Part shown: positions 26,964 to 36,720 of the stretch, in pieces
Layout of the letters: every line of letters begins with the position of its first letter
Numbering within the stretch: the first letter of the stretch is position 1
NCBI RefSeq assembly: GCF_000633595.2
Contig: NZ_JIBU02000060.1
Span: 1-54,524 of the forward strand
Direction of reading: 5' to 3'
Source of the DNA: Clostridium drakei
GTDB taxonomy: Bacteria; Bacillota; Clostridia; Clostridiales; Clostridiaceae
DNA length: 54,524 bases
Made by a program: the position numbers and the translations under genes
Notes under the pieces: model-generated
What the model saw: the letters and a program-made list of their open reading frames with translations, nothing else
Database searches by the model: none
Told to the model about the DNA's origin: nothing

Positions 26964-28007
26964 TTACTTTTGTATAGGTAATTCTATAATGAAAGTTGTA
27001 CCATTACCATCTGCGCATTTTACGTAAATAGTACCGCTGTGCAGTTCTATAATTTTCTTTGTAATTGGAAGTCCCAAGCCATTTCCATGTGTGGCATGAG
27101 AAGTGTCTCCCTGATAAAACTTATCAAAAATGTGCTTCTGTGTTTCCTCATCCATTCCAGGGCCGTTATCACTTATGCTAAAGCGAATTGAGTCATTATA
27201 CTTATGCAGACTCATATGAATTAGAACATGTGCATTGGTAAACTTAATTGCATTATCAATAAGATTAATCCACACCTGGCTAATCAAATCTTCATCACCA
27301 GTAAAATTAATTTCTTCGCACTCAAAATCAAAAGAAGGGTCTTTTGTGCTCCATTTTTGTGCCATGATTGCAATACACCTTCTAATCTGTTCTGTCAGGT
27401 TATATTCTTTTGAGTTTGAGATAATGACCTGGTTTTCAATTTTGCAGATATTCAGCACATTTTTAGATAGCTCTACCAAGCGATCGGATTCACTGATTAT
27501 GATGTCAAGATATTCATTATGTTCTTCCTCTGTTAAATCACCATATTTCAACATTTTGGCAAAACCACGCATTGATACAATAGGTGATTTGAATTCGTGG
27601 GAAAAGTTGTTTACGAAATCAGAACGTAAAATTTCGATGCTGCTAAGTTCCTCCGCCATATGATTAAAACTTTTGCTAAGCTGTTGTAGTTCCGGGATGC
27701 CTTTAAGATTAATTCGCGTGCTGAAATCCCCTGCTGCAAGAGCATCTATTGCTATCATAATTCTACGAATTACCTTTAAAGGAATCCTGCCGAAAATAAA
27801 TGATAATATTGTCCCAAGTAGCACACTGATTACAGCAAAAGTAAAGGACATACGAAGAGGATTGGCTGAAAGATGGAATTGAATTATTCCATTACTCCTT
27901 AATAATAGAAGGATAAATATAATAGATGATGCAGACAGTATAATAAGAAATACAAGTCCTACAAAAATCATTGTTAATCGCCAGTAAGACGTTTTTTTAC
28001 TCAACAT
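26964..28007 (-). CDS. Sensor histidine kinase with short extracellular loop
   Basis: A 347-aa kinase with two transmembrane helices (about 12-36 and 55-75) separated by only ~20 residues, so it has almost no extracellular sensor and probably detects membrane or intramembrane signals. HAMP follows, then HisKA with FSHEFKSPIVSM (His137) and a HATPase domain (NGPGMD, GNGLGLPI). GGCGGTGAAG precedes the ATG, which overlaps the regulator gene by 11 bases. The divergent RND efflux genes are its likely target. Confidence 0.92.
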   Translation of the reverse strand: MLSKKTSYWRLTMIFVGLVFLIILSASSIIFILLLLRSNGIIQFHLSANPLRMSFTFAVISVLLGTILSFIFGRIPLKVIRRIMIAIDALAAGDFSTRINLKGIPELQQLSKSFNHMAEELSSIEILRSDFVNNFSHEFKSPIVSMRGFAKMLKYGDLTEEEHNEYLDIIISESDRLVELSKNVLNICKIENQVIISNSKEYNLTEQIRRCIAIMAQKWSTKDPSFDFECEEINFTGDEDLISQVWINLIDNAIKFTNAHVLIHMSLHKYNDSIRFSISDNGPGMDEETQKHIFDKFYQGDTSHATHGNGLGLPITKKIIELHSGTIYVKCADGNGTTFIIELPIQK

Positions 28008-28674
28008 TCTTCACCGCCTTATATCCAACACCTCGTATAGCAACAATATCAAATTCAGGATAGCTGCTAAATCTTTTACGTAGTCTTGTAATATGTACGT
28101 TAACAGTGGTATCCACAGACTCTGAATCCATCCCCCATATTTCATCCATTAGTTGAAGACGGGTGAAAATATAATCAGGAGTAGAGAGCAATCTATAAAG
28201 CAGCTGAAATTCCTTCTTTGGAAGGGTATGTTTTTCATCTATCCGTGTAACAGTAAAAGCATCACTATCTAGTATAACTTCGCCAATCTTAAGTATATGT
28301 TCACTTGCTTCCTTTGCCCGCCTAAGCAAGGCTTTAATACGCCAAAGCAGTTCTTCTTCATCTGCTGGCTTTGTCATATAATCATCTGTTCCAGATTTAA
28401 ATCCTCTGATTTTATCTGCAGTAAGCTGCTTAGCCGTAAGCATTAAAATAGGAATCATAATTCCACTTTTTCGTATAGTTTCAGTAAATTCATATCCATT
28501 CATTTCTGGCATCATCACGTCAAGTACAATTAAATCAATATGAACTTGATCTAAGATCTCTAATGCAACAGTTCCATTATGTGCTAAATGTATTTCATAT
28601 CCAGCATGGCTGAGAATTGCCTTCATCAATCTAGCCTGGCTTTTATCATCTTCTGCAACTAAAATTTTAAACAT
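27997..28674 (-). CDS. OmpR/PhoB-family response regulator
   Basis: 225 aa. The receiver domain has phospho-acceptor Asp52 (DLIVLDVMMPEMNG) and the conserved Lys in MTKPADEEE. A winged-helix effector domain (TTVNVHITRLRKRF) follows. GGAGGTATC precedes the ATG. It is encoded before and overlapping its kinase. It is divergent from the RND operon across a 276-base gap containing an inverted repeat (28725-28734 with 28794-28803), which may be involved in control. Confidence 0.93.
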   Translation of the reverse strand: MFKILVAEDDKSQARLMKAILSHAGYEIHLAHNGTVALEILDQVHIDLIVLDVMMPEMNGYEFTETIRKSGIMIPILMLTAKQLTADKIRGFKSGTDDYMTKPADEEELLWRIKALLRRAKEASEHILKIGEVILDSDAFTVTRIDEKHTLPKKEFQLLYRLLSTPDYIFTRLQLMDEIWGMDSESVDTTVNVHITRLRKRFSSYPEFDIVAIRGVGYKAVKNVE

Positions 28675-28950
28675 TATGATACCTCCTGTTCTTTGAAATA
28701 ATTATAACATGGGAAAAAAAACTTAAAATTAACTGACAGTGAAATTATTATAATTTATCTTTGTTTATAATTTGTTCATATTTCTAACCTCTGAGTTAAT
28801 TTTTAGTTTTTCATGTTGCCATATAATGTCGATTATGATCAGTTTAACAAACCAATCATAAAATTTACATTAAGCTTATTGAAAAAACTAGAGTGAAAAT
28901 TAATTTTAATAAATATATAAATAATTTGCATTTATTTTAGGAGGAAAAAA

Positions 28951-30186
28951 ATGATTAAAAGAAAGAAGTTAATTTGTATAATAATTGCTTTAGCTGCTGT
29001 TGGAACTATCTCAGTTGGAATAAGAACTTTTTCAAGTAAAGCAAAAAATAATTCAGCTATTTCCACAGCTAATATGAATAAAGCTGCTGTAAAAGTAATT
29101 AAGGCTAACACAAATACAGTTGCAGATAGTGCAGCCTTTAATGCTTCACTTGAGGCATCTGAAGAAGGAACTATAAGTAATAAAGTAGGAGGGAAGGTTA
29201 CACAAGTTTCCTTTGAAAATGGACAAAGCGTGTCATCTGGACAAGCTTTAGTAAAGTTAGATGATACTGATGTAAGAAACAGCATAAAGTCTAGTGAAGC
29301 ACAAGTTGCTGCTGCACAAGCTCAATTGAATTCTTCAGAGAGTTCAGCAAACTCTTCACAAATAGGAATTAATAAGCAGCAAACAAATTTAGAAAGTGCC
29401 CAGAGAAATTATGATAGAATGAAGGCTCTTTATGATCAAGGTGCAGAAACAAAAGTTGATCTTGAAAATGCAGAAACACAGCTAAAAAATGCACAAACTG
29501 ATTTACAGACAGCTAGGGCTAATGCGGAGTCATCAGGCCTTTCTTCAGATGCACAAAGAGCTAATATACAAAAAGCACAAACAGATTTGAACACTCAAAG
29601 AGAATCACTGAAAAATACAACTATTACAGCTCCAATTAGTGGAGTTGTCAGTGGAAAAAATGTTACTGTAGGTCAATATATAAGTCCTGGAACAGTCATT
29701 GGGAAAGTAGAAAATATATCGTCAATAAATGCTGTTATTGAAGTGAAAGACAGTGATTTAAATTATGTAAAATTAGGAGCAAAGGCTAAATTTAAGTTGA
29801 GCAATGAAGATTCAAAAGAGTATGATGGAGTCGTTAAAAGTGTTGATGGAGCAGCAGATCCTCAATCTAGAATATTTAAATGTAAAATTCAGATTGACAA
29901 TAAAGATGGAAAGCTTAAGCCTGGTGTTTTTGGAAAGATAAAAATTGTTAAGGATGAAAATAAAAAAGCAATTACATTGCCACTAAAAGCACTGGGAGGT
30001 AGTGAAGGAAAATATTACGTTTTTATAAATAATAATGGAGCAGCAAAAAAACAAAATATAACTGTAGGAGAAATTAGTGAAGATACAGTAAAAATAAAGT
30101 CTGGAATAAAAGATGGAGATAATGTTATTTGTACTAATATAAGCACTTTGCAAGATGGTGATGCTGTAAAAGCATTAGCAGAATAG
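28951..30186 (+). CDS. RND efflux adaptor (membrane fusion protein)
   Basis: A 411-aa AcrA/HlyD-type adaptor. An N-terminal hydrophobic anchor lies near residues 6-25, then lipoyl half-motifs (GGKVTQVSFENGQSV and TITAPISGVVSG) flank a long Ala/Gln/Asn-rich coiled-coil hairpin (about 105-215), with beta-barrel and membrane-proximal domains at the C-terminus. AGGAGGAAAAAA precedes the ATG. It pairs with the RND pump starting 16 bases after its stop. Confidence 0.92.
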   Translation: MIKRKKLICIIIALAAVGTISVGIRTFSSKAKNNSAISTANMNKAAVKVIKANTNTVADSAAFNASLEASEEGTISNKVGGKVTQVSFENGQSVSSGQALVKLDDTDVRNSIKSSEAQVAAAQAQLNSSESSANSSQIGINKQQTNLESAQRNYDRMKALYDQGAETKVDLENAETQLKNAQTDLQTARANAESSGLSSDAQRANIQKAQTDLNTQRESLKNTTITAPISGVVSGKNVTVGQYISPGTVIGKVENISSINAVIEVKDSDLNYVKLGAKAKFKLSNEDSKEYDGVVKSVDGAADPQSRIFKCKIQIDNKDGKLKPGVFGKIKIVKDENKKAITLPLKALGGSEGKYYVFINNNGAAKKQNITVGEISEDTVKIKSGIKDGDNVICTNISTLQDGDAVKALAE

Positions 30187-30202
30187 GAGTTGAAGTTTAA
30201 TT

Positions 30203-33200
30203 ATGTTTTTATCAGATGTTAGTTTAAAAAGACCTGTATTTATCACTGTAATTATTATTGCTTTATTGGCATTAGGTGCTATTAGTTATATAAATTTACC
30301 AATGGATCAGCTTCCAGATGTTGATATGCCAACGGTATCTGTTAGGATAACTCAAAATGGAGCAGATCCAGATCAAATTGAGTCAAAGATAACAAAAAAA
30401 GTAGAAGATGCAGTAAGTCAAATATCGGGAGTGAAGCATGTTAGTTCAACTATAACAGAAGGAGTTTCAAGTACTACTATTTCCTTTGAACTAGAAAAGC
30501 CTTCAGCTGAAGCAATGCAAGAGGTAAAAGATAAGTTATCTAATATTAAAAACAGCCTGCCAAGAGATATTGATGACCCTGTAGTTTCCAAATATGACGC
30601 CAGTGCATCAGCTATTTTTTCTTTTGCTGTAACTAGCTCAATGTCTAATAAAGAGTTATCACAGATAGTAGATGATAACATTGTGAAAAAATTGCAAACC
30701 ATAAATGGTGTTGGAGCTGTAAGTATCTCTGGTGAAGAGGAAAAAGAAGTTCATATAAAACTAAATAAAGAAAAAATGAATTCCTTAAATATTACAGTTT
30801 CAGAACTTACTAATGGTTTAAGTGCTGATAATATTAGTCTATCCAGTGGTAAAGTTTCTAGTGGAGATACACAAATAAGCTTAAAAACTGATTCTTCTAT
30901 AAAGAAGGTAGATGATTTTCTTAATGTTTTAATTACCAAACGTAATGGTAGTGAAATTAAACTTGGAGATATTGCAACCGTTGAGGATGGAAGTAAAGAA
31001 AAAAGTAGTTTATCTTTTTATAATGGTAAGGAAGCAATTGGTATTGATATTGTCAAACAATCTAATTCAAATACAGTGCAAGTAGCTAAGGATGTAAAAA
31101 AAGAAATTGAAAGCATAAAAAAAAGCTTGCCATCAGGGGTTAAAATTAACCTTGTAGCAGATAATTCAACATCTATAATTGATTCAGTTAAAGATGTTCA
31201 GCAAACAATGATAGAAGGATGTATACTTGCGGTAATTGTAGTTTTTATATTTCTTAAGAATATTGCCAGTACTGCAATTAGTGCAGTTTCTATACCTGTA
31301 TCCATAATTACTACTTTTGCAGTAATGAAATTTATGAATTTTACACTTAATACAGTATCACTAATGGCGTTATCCCTTGCTGTTGGATTACTTATTGATG
31401 ATGCTATAGTTGTTATCGAAAATATCGTGCGTCATCTTAATATGGGTAAAAGTCCAATTCAAGCAGCAAAGGATGGAACTTCAGAAATAGGACTTGCAGT
31501 TATAGCTACTACTCTTGCCATAGTAGCGGTATTTCTTCCTATTGCTATGATTAATGGTATGGTAGGAAAGTTCCTTGTACAATTTGGACTGACCGTTGCT
31601 GCCAGTGTTTTGGTTTCACTATTTGTAGCTTTTACCTTGGTACCAATGCTTTCTGCAAAGAGTTTAAGCAGTAAAGAAAAGGAAGTTCCTATAATAGGAA
31701 AGTATTTAGAAAGATTTAATAATTCTTTTGATAACTTATCTAAAGCTTATTCTAAATTGTTAAAGTGGGCACTAGATCATAGAATTGTAACTTTAATGAT
31801 ACCAATAGGGTTATTAGTATTAAGTTTGCTTTTAGCTACACAATTGAAGACAGGCTTTGTTGCTGCAACGGATAATGGACAAATAGCAATAACAGCAGAT
31901 TTGGATGCAAGTTCCACTCTGGATAATGCTTCAAAGATTGATAAAGATATGGAAGCTGTTATTAAGAAGAATAAAACTGTACAATATATATCTTCTACAG
32001 TTCAATCAAATAAAATTAAACTTAATGTAAAAATTTCAGATAAGAAAGATAGAAAAGATAGTATTGATGAAATTATAGTAAAGATGCGACAGGATTTAGT
32101 TAATATTCCAGGAATTAATTTATCAATTAACTCAGCTGGTGGTTCTACAGGCTCAGGTAAGTCAGTTCAATATCATGTTCAAGGTTCAGATTTTCAAAAA
32201 CTGCAAAAATATGCTTTAAAGGTTGAAAAGGTAATGAAGAATACCACTGGAGCAGTAGATGTAGGCATTACTTATACATCTGGAAAACCAGAAGTGAAGC
32301 TTGAAGTGGATAGAGATAAAGCTGCTGATTTAGGAGTAAATCCAAGTACAGTTTCTAGTACATTGAACACTCTATTTAATGGGACTGTAGTAAGTCAGTA
32401 TGAAACTGAAAAGGATAGATATGATGTTCGTATGCAGCTTGAAAAAAATGATAGAAAAGATTTTGATAGTTTACAAGGAATTTATGTGACCAGTACAAGT
32501 GGTAAAATGATTCCTATAGATCAAGTAACTAAAAAAGTATTCTCTACATCTTCGTCTACTATAAATAGGTATGATAAAGAAAGAGAAATTCAATTAAGCG
32601 CAAATTATGCTCAAGTAGCAGAAAGTGATTTTACTAAAGCATTTAGTAATAAACTAAAAAGTGAAGCACCTATGCCCAAGGATATAAAGTTAAGTGCTGG
32701 AGGAAGTCAAGACCAAATGGCAGAAAGCATGGGAGGTTTAGCTCAAGCGCTTCTTATGGGGGTTCTATTTATATTCCTTGTAATTGCAGCTCAGTTTGAA
32801 AGTTTTGTAGACCCACTTGCTATTTTACTTTCGCTGCCACTAGCTCTTATCGGTGCAATCTTAGGCTTACTTATTGGCAATAAAGAATTAGATATGATGT
32901 CTGCAATAGGTGTTATCATGCTTATGGGATTAGTTACTAAAAATGCAATTTTACTTATTGATTTTGCAAAACAAAATTATAGTAAAGGAATGAATTTAAA
33001 AGAAGCTTTAATAAATGCTGGTCATACACGTTTAAGACCAATTATTATGACTTCTTTAGCAATGATTTTTGGTATGATTCCTACAGCAATAGCTTCTGGT
33101 GCAGGATCAGAACAACGTGCACCTATGGCTTTTGCAATTATTGGAGGATTAATTACATCTACATTATTGACATTATTATTTGTGCCAGTGGTATACACAT

Positions 33201-33250
33201 ATTTGAATGATTTAAAACTATTCTTTAGAAAAAAATTTGCAAAAGGTTAG
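30203..33250 (+). CDS. AcrB-like RND efflux transporter
   Basis: A 1015-aa proton-driven efflux pump of the resistance-nodulation-division superfamily, with the standard 12-helix plan and two large extracellular loops. The N-terminus (SLKRPVFITVIIIALL) and PMDQLPDVDMPTV are typical of the HAE/HME branch. The proton-relay pair is Asp399-Asp400 in TM4 (GLLIDDAIVV), and the matching Lys is in TM10 (GLVTKNAILLIDF). AGGAG precedes the ATG. No TolC-like outer-membrane gene is nearby, as expected for a single-membrane cell, so the pump must act across one membrane. Substrates (drugs, solvents, lipids) are not evident. Confidence 0.94.
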   Translation: MFLSDVSLKRPVFITVIIIALLALGAISYINLPMDQLPDVDMPTVSVRITQNGADPDQIESKITKKVEDAVSQISGVKHVSSTITEGVSSTTISFELEKPSAEAMQEVKDKLSNIKNSLPRDIDDPVVSKYDASASAIFSFAVTSSMSNKELSQIVDDNIVKKLQTINGVGAVSISGEEEKEVHIKLNKEKMNSLNITVSELTNGLSADNISLSSGKVSSGDTQISLKTDSSIKKVDDFLNVLITKRNGSEIKLGDIATVEDGSKEKSSLSFYNGKEAIGIDIVKQSNSNTVQVAKDVKKEIESIKKSLPSGVKINLVADNSTSIIDSVKDVQQTMIEGCILAVIVVFIFLKNIASTAISAVSIPVSIITTFAVMKFMNFTLNTVSLMALSLAVGLLIDDAIVVIENIVRHLNMGKSPIQAAKDGTSEIGLAVIATTLAIVAVFLPIAMINGMVGKFLVQFGLTVAASVLVSLFVAFTLVPMLSAKSLSSKEKEVPIIGKYLERFNNSFDNLSKAYSKLLKWALDHRIVTLMIPIGLLVLSLLLATQLKTGFVAATDNGQIAITADLDASSTLDNASKIDKDMEAVIKKNKTVQYISSTVQSNKIKLNVKISDKKDRKDSIDEIIVKMRQDLVNIPGINLSINSAGGSTGSGKSVQYHVQGSDFQKLQKYALKVEKVMKNTTGAVDVGITYTSGKPEVKLEVDRDKAADLGVNPSTVSSTLNTLFNGTVVSQYETEKDRYDVRMQLEKNDRKDFDSLQGIYVTSTSGKMIPIDQVTKKVFSTSSSTINRYDKEREIQLSANYAQVAESDFTKAFSNKLKSEAPMPKDIKLSAGGSQDQMAESMGGLAQALLMGVLFIFLVIAAQFESFVDPLAILLSLPLALIGAILGLLIGNKELDMMSAIGVIMLMGLVTKNAILLIDFAKQNYSKGMNLKEALINAGHTRLRPIIMTSLAMIFGMIPTAIASGAGSEQRAPMAFAIIGGLITSTLLTLLFVPVVYTYLNDLKLFFRKKFAKG

Positions 33251-33271
33251 TGAAAAAATATTTAGAATTTA

Positions 33272-33315
33272 AATGGCTATATCTAGGTTATAAAACTTAG
33301 ATATAGTCACTTTTA
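33272..33315 (+). terminator. Probable terminator of the RND operon
   Basis: GGCTATATCTAGG pairs with CTTAGATATAGTC (central CTATATCTA perfect, G-T at the ends), followed by ACTTTTAT. Confidence 0.6.
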
Positions 33316-33380
33316 TATAAATTTATTTATATTGGGTAGTCCTGCTGCAGAACCTCTTTATATACAAATACAATAGATTA

Positions 33381-33764
33381 ATGAATATTTTTCTTATAAA
33401 AAGAAAAAAATATGGTGTAATTAAACTTAAAGAACTATATGAGGAGGAATATATTACGAAGGATAATTTAAATCAATTACATATTATAGAAATAGATAAA
33501 AAGCAATTTAGAGTAATGGTAAAGAATATAACTATTGAGGATTATTTCATTATAACTAATGAAGAGGACGAATTTTATACTAGAGTAAAAAATCAAGTAC
33601 AGTATATGAAATCAAAATTTATTTTTTATGATGGAATTGAATTCGATGTATTAGTAAATGAGAAAAATAATAGTATCATTTTAATTAAATCGGGAATTTT
33701 TTGGAAGGAAGTATATGAAGAGTATAAAAGTAAATATATTAAAGATATATCAATTTATAATTAA
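33381..33764 (+). CDS. Hypothetical protein (127 aa)
   Basis: A hydrophilic, Lys/Glu/Ile-rich protein of mixed beta/alpha character with no recognised domain, signal peptide or membrane helix. The first ATG at 33381 has no clear Shine-Dalgarno, so the true start may be internal or the gene weakly expressed. Uninterrupted length and codon use like its neighbours favour a real gene. Confidence 0.5.
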   Translation: MNIFLIKRKKYGVIKLKELYEEEYITKDNLNQLHIIEIDKKQFRVMVKNITIEDYFIITNEEDEFYTRVKNQVQYMKSKFIFYDGIEFDVLVNEKNNSIILIKSGIFWKEVYEEYKSKYIKDISIYN

Positions 33765-33942
33765 TACATCTAATAAAAAAGTTGATATACAAGTAAAAGC
33801 TATAGGATAATAATTGTACTATAGTTTTTATTTATATATAAATTCAATTTTATTTAGCAGAAATATATACATTATAAAATCTGGCAACATTGTACAAGTA
33901 TTATCCATATAATATTACTGAGCAAAAGATAAATATAGAAAA

Positions 33943-34023
33943 AGCTAGTTTATTTTTTTATTGAAGTTAATGGAGTAAAGGTGTCATTTAGCCTTTACTC
34001 TTTTTTAAAAAATTAAACTAGCT
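33943..34023 (+). terminator. Nested inverted repeat containing a terminator hairpin
   Basis: Outer arms AGCTAGTTTA (33943-33952) and TAAACTAGCT (34014-34023) enclose an inner hairpin, GAGTAAAGG (33973-33981) with CCTTTACTC (33992-34000), followed by six T. It lies 180 bases beyond the 127-aa gene. Either that transcript is long, or an unannotated small RNA ends here. Confidence 0.6.
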
Positions 34024-34324
34024 ATTTTTATAAAATGATTTAACATTGTTGTAAATGAATTCTATTATTAAAGGTTAATAAACTTTGATATTAATTTTAT
34101 TTATGCATATATAAATAATGAATTGTAATCGTAAACATATATTAAAGCGTGAAATTTGCGATTTTATAAGAGTTTACAGAAATATATCAATAAATAGAAA
34201 AAGTAGTTTATGTTAAAAGATGTTAAAACATGTTGAAGTTTATTTATATTTAATGTAAAATTTAAATGGATAATAAAATAGTTCTAAATATTTTATTAAA
34301 ATTACATAATGGGGGGACAACTTA
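34024..34324 (+). other. Gene-free stretch ahead of chemoreceptor
   Basis: About 300 AT-rich bases with no ORF or stable structure recognised. The short direct repeat GATGTTAAAACATGTTGAAG near 34215-34240 and a GGGGGGACAA ribosome-binding site (34311-34320) before the ATG are all that stands out. I saw no clear flagellar sigma-factor promoter. Confidence 0.4.
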
Positions 34325-36337
34325 ATGAAAAGTAATACAAAAACTCTAAAATTTAAAGTAACATTAAACTCCATATTAGTAGTGCTTTTAGTTACAATAG
34401 TACTTGCAATTGTGTCGTACAGCATAATTAGCAAAAGATTAGATGCACAAATAAAAATGGATGGAAACAATTTTGTAGATGAGGTTGTTTCAGAAATTCA
34501 AACTAATAGTTCAGTGCTTAAAAATTTAGATAGTCTTTTAGGAGAAAAAATTAAAACTACAGCTTATTTAGTTGGACAAAATCCAACTTCACCAAATGAA
34601 TATTTAAAGCAAGTAGCAAATGATATTCAGGTGCAGGAAATAGACATATCTGATCCTCAGGGAGTAATAATTTATTCCAATCTTCCAGCTAATATTGGAT
34701 ATAAATATCCAGAAGATCATCCTGTACAATCAGTTCTTAAAGGACAAAAAAACGAGCTTATTGAAGCTGTAAGAAAGAGTACAAATTCAGCAGACAATAA
34801 TTATTATAAATATGGATGTGTAGCTTTAAAAAGTGGAGGAATTGTACAAGTAGGGGTTATTGCTAATGAAATTGAAAAATTAAATAAAGAAGTAAGTGAT
34901 AATAATTTAGTAACTAAATTAGGTAAAAAATCAAATGTTGTATTTGCATTAACCTTTGATAGTAATTTAAAAGCTTTAGCACATAGCGATAAAAGCAGAG
35001 TTGGAATTGCATTAACAGATGAAGGAAGTAAGGAAGCAATAAATGGTAAAGCACATAGTTCTGTGTACAAGTATAAAGGCATAGATGTATACGATGTTAT
35101 AGTTCCTGTAAAAGATGCTAATGGAAAAGTAATAAAGGCTGTGGATGTGGGGATTTCACTGCAAAATAAAAACCAAGCATTAGTTAGTGTTATATTAAGC
35201 TTTACAATAATATCTCTTCTTGCTTTTATAATAGGTTCAATTTTATTGAAGTCATTAATAGGCAAAAATTTAAAACCTTTAGCTAATTTAGCAGAAGGAG
35301 CAGAAAATGTCTCACAAGGTGATCTTACAAAGAATATAGAAGTAAAAACTGAAGATGAAATAGGTAAGCTTGGACATAGCTTTAATAATATGATTGAAAA
35401 ACTTAGAAGTATGACTACAAATATTACTAATGTATCACAAAATGTAGAAAGTTCAACAAAATCAATTTTAACATCTTCACAGCAGGTTTCACAGGTGTCA
35501 GAAGAAATTGCTACTTCTATACAGCAGGTTGCAGATGGATCAGAAAAGCAAGTTACAGCTACAGATGAAATATCAAAGGCTATGAAAAATGTAGTTGATA
35601 ATATAACAAGTATAAAAGGTCAAGTTGTTAATGTGGTAAAGGCTTCTGAAGAAGTGAATAAGCTTGCAGTAGATGGAAGAGAAAAAATGGATACTATGTT
35701 TAAACAAATTAATACTGTAAAAGATAGTGTTAATTATTCATCAGGCGTAATAGCTGAACTTCAACAGAATTCAAAGGAAATAGGAAACATTGTAGAAATA
35801 ATAGATGGAATAGCAGATCAGACTAGCTTACTAGCACTTAATGCTTCTATAGAGGCAGCTAGAGCGGGAGAAGCAGGAAAAGGTTTTGCAGTGGTTGCAG
35901 ATGAAGTAAGAAAGTTAGCAGAAGAATCTATGACATCTTCAAATAATATTAAAAATTTAATTAATGATACTCAAGAAAAAACTAATAAGGCACTTTTATC
36001 AATAGAAGAAGGCAGTAGAGAATCTGAAAAAGGATCAACTACAGTGAAGGTAGTTGGGGAATCCTTATATAGAATTTTAAAATCATTTGATGAAATAAGA
36101 AATAGCTTGGAAAAAGTTAATGATATGATTACAAGTTCAAAGGAAACTATTGATAGGGTAGATGAAAATGTAAATGAAATACAGGATGTTACAACAAATA
36201 CAGCAGCAAATACAGAAGAGGTAGCAGCATCTTCAGAAGAACAAACAGCAGTACTTCAAAGTGTTACTGATGACTTGCAAAAACTTAATAAGTTATCTGA
36301 AGAACTAGCAGAAAGCGTAAAAATGTTTAAATTGTAG
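34325..36337 (+). CDS. Methyl-accepting chemotaxis protein, Cache-type sensor
   Basis: A 670-aa membrane chemoreceptor. TM1 lies near residues 12-34, an extracellular sensor of ~240 residues has the Cache pattern ([15 protein letters not shown], then a second [18 protein letters not shown] lobe), and TM2 lies near 286-307. HAMP follows (about 310-365), then a long coiled-coil signalling domain with the conserved tip [20 protein letters not shown]. It reports an external small-molecule ligand to CheA/CheW. It is monocistronic, followed by the argS leader. Confidence 0.95.
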   Translation: MKSNTKTLKFKVTLNSILVVLLVTIVLAIVSYSIISKRLDAQIKMDGNNFVDEVVSEIQTNSSVLKNLDSLLGEKIKTTAYLVGQNPTSPNEYLKQVANDIQVQEIDISDPQGVIIYSNLPANIGYKYPEDHPVQSVLKGQKNELIEAVRKSTNSADNNYYKYGCVALKSGGIVQVGVIANEIEKLNKEVSDNNLVTKLGKKSNVVFALTFDSNLKALAHSDKSRVGIALTDEGSKEAINGKAHSSVYKYKGIDVYDVIVPVKDANGKVIKAVDVGISLQNKNQALVSVILSFTIISLLAFIIGSILLKSLIGKNLKPLANLAEGAENVSQGDLTKNIEVKTEDEIGKLGHSFNNMIEKLRSMTTNITNVSQNVESSTKSILTSSQQVSQVSEEIATSIQQVADGSEKQVTATDEISKAMKNVVDNITSIKGQVVNVVKASEEVNKLAVDGREKMDTMFKQINTVKDSVNYSSGVIAELQQNSKEIGNIVEIIDGIADQTSLLALNASIEAARAGEAGKGFAVVADEVRKLAEESMTSSNNIKNLINDTQEKTNKALLSIEEGSRESEKGSTTVKVVGESLYRILKSFDEIRNSLEKVNDMITSSKETIDRVDENVNEIQDVTTNTAANTEEVAASSEEQTAVLQSVTDDLQKLNKLSEELAESVKMFKL

Positions 36338-36399
36338 ATTAGGTATTGACAGGAAATTGCAATGAGTAATATAATAAGTTGTAAATTATATATTAATTC

Positions 36400-36633
36400 A
36401 TTGAAAAGAAGAGTACTTTTAGAGTTCCTTTAAAGAGAGCAGGGATGGTGAAAGCCTGCATTGATATCTAAAATGGAAGAGAGTCTTTGAGAAGCTTGTT
36501 TTATAATTGTAATAAAAAAACAAGACGTTAACTGCGTTAAAGTGTGAGTGGATAAGGTAGTGATACCTGTCAATTAGAGTGGTACCGCGGATATAACCCG
36601 TCTCTTTTATTAAAAAGAGATGGGTTTTTTAAA
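36400..36633 (+). promoter_or_regulatory. T-box riboswitch (arginyl-tRNA sensing) with terminator
   Basis: The leader of argS contains the T-box core AGAGTGGTACCGCGG (36576-36590), whose loop pairs with the tRNA acceptor end. The terminator stem AACCCGTCTCTTTT / AAAAGAGATGGGTT with T-run follows (36595-36630). Upstream the AGAGAGCAGGGATGGTGAAA block of stem I (AG bulge and GNUG motif) is visible at about 36435-36452. An AGA triplet at 36478-36480, following AATGGA, is the best candidate for the arginine specifier codon. Uncharged tRNA-Arg would stabilise the antiterminator and switch on argS. Confidence 0.93.
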
Positions 36634-36720
36634 CTAATTTATGAATTCATAATTTTTGTGAAAATAGAGATTATGTATATAAACTAAACTGTTGAAAAAT
36701 TATACTTTGGAGGTTTTAAA

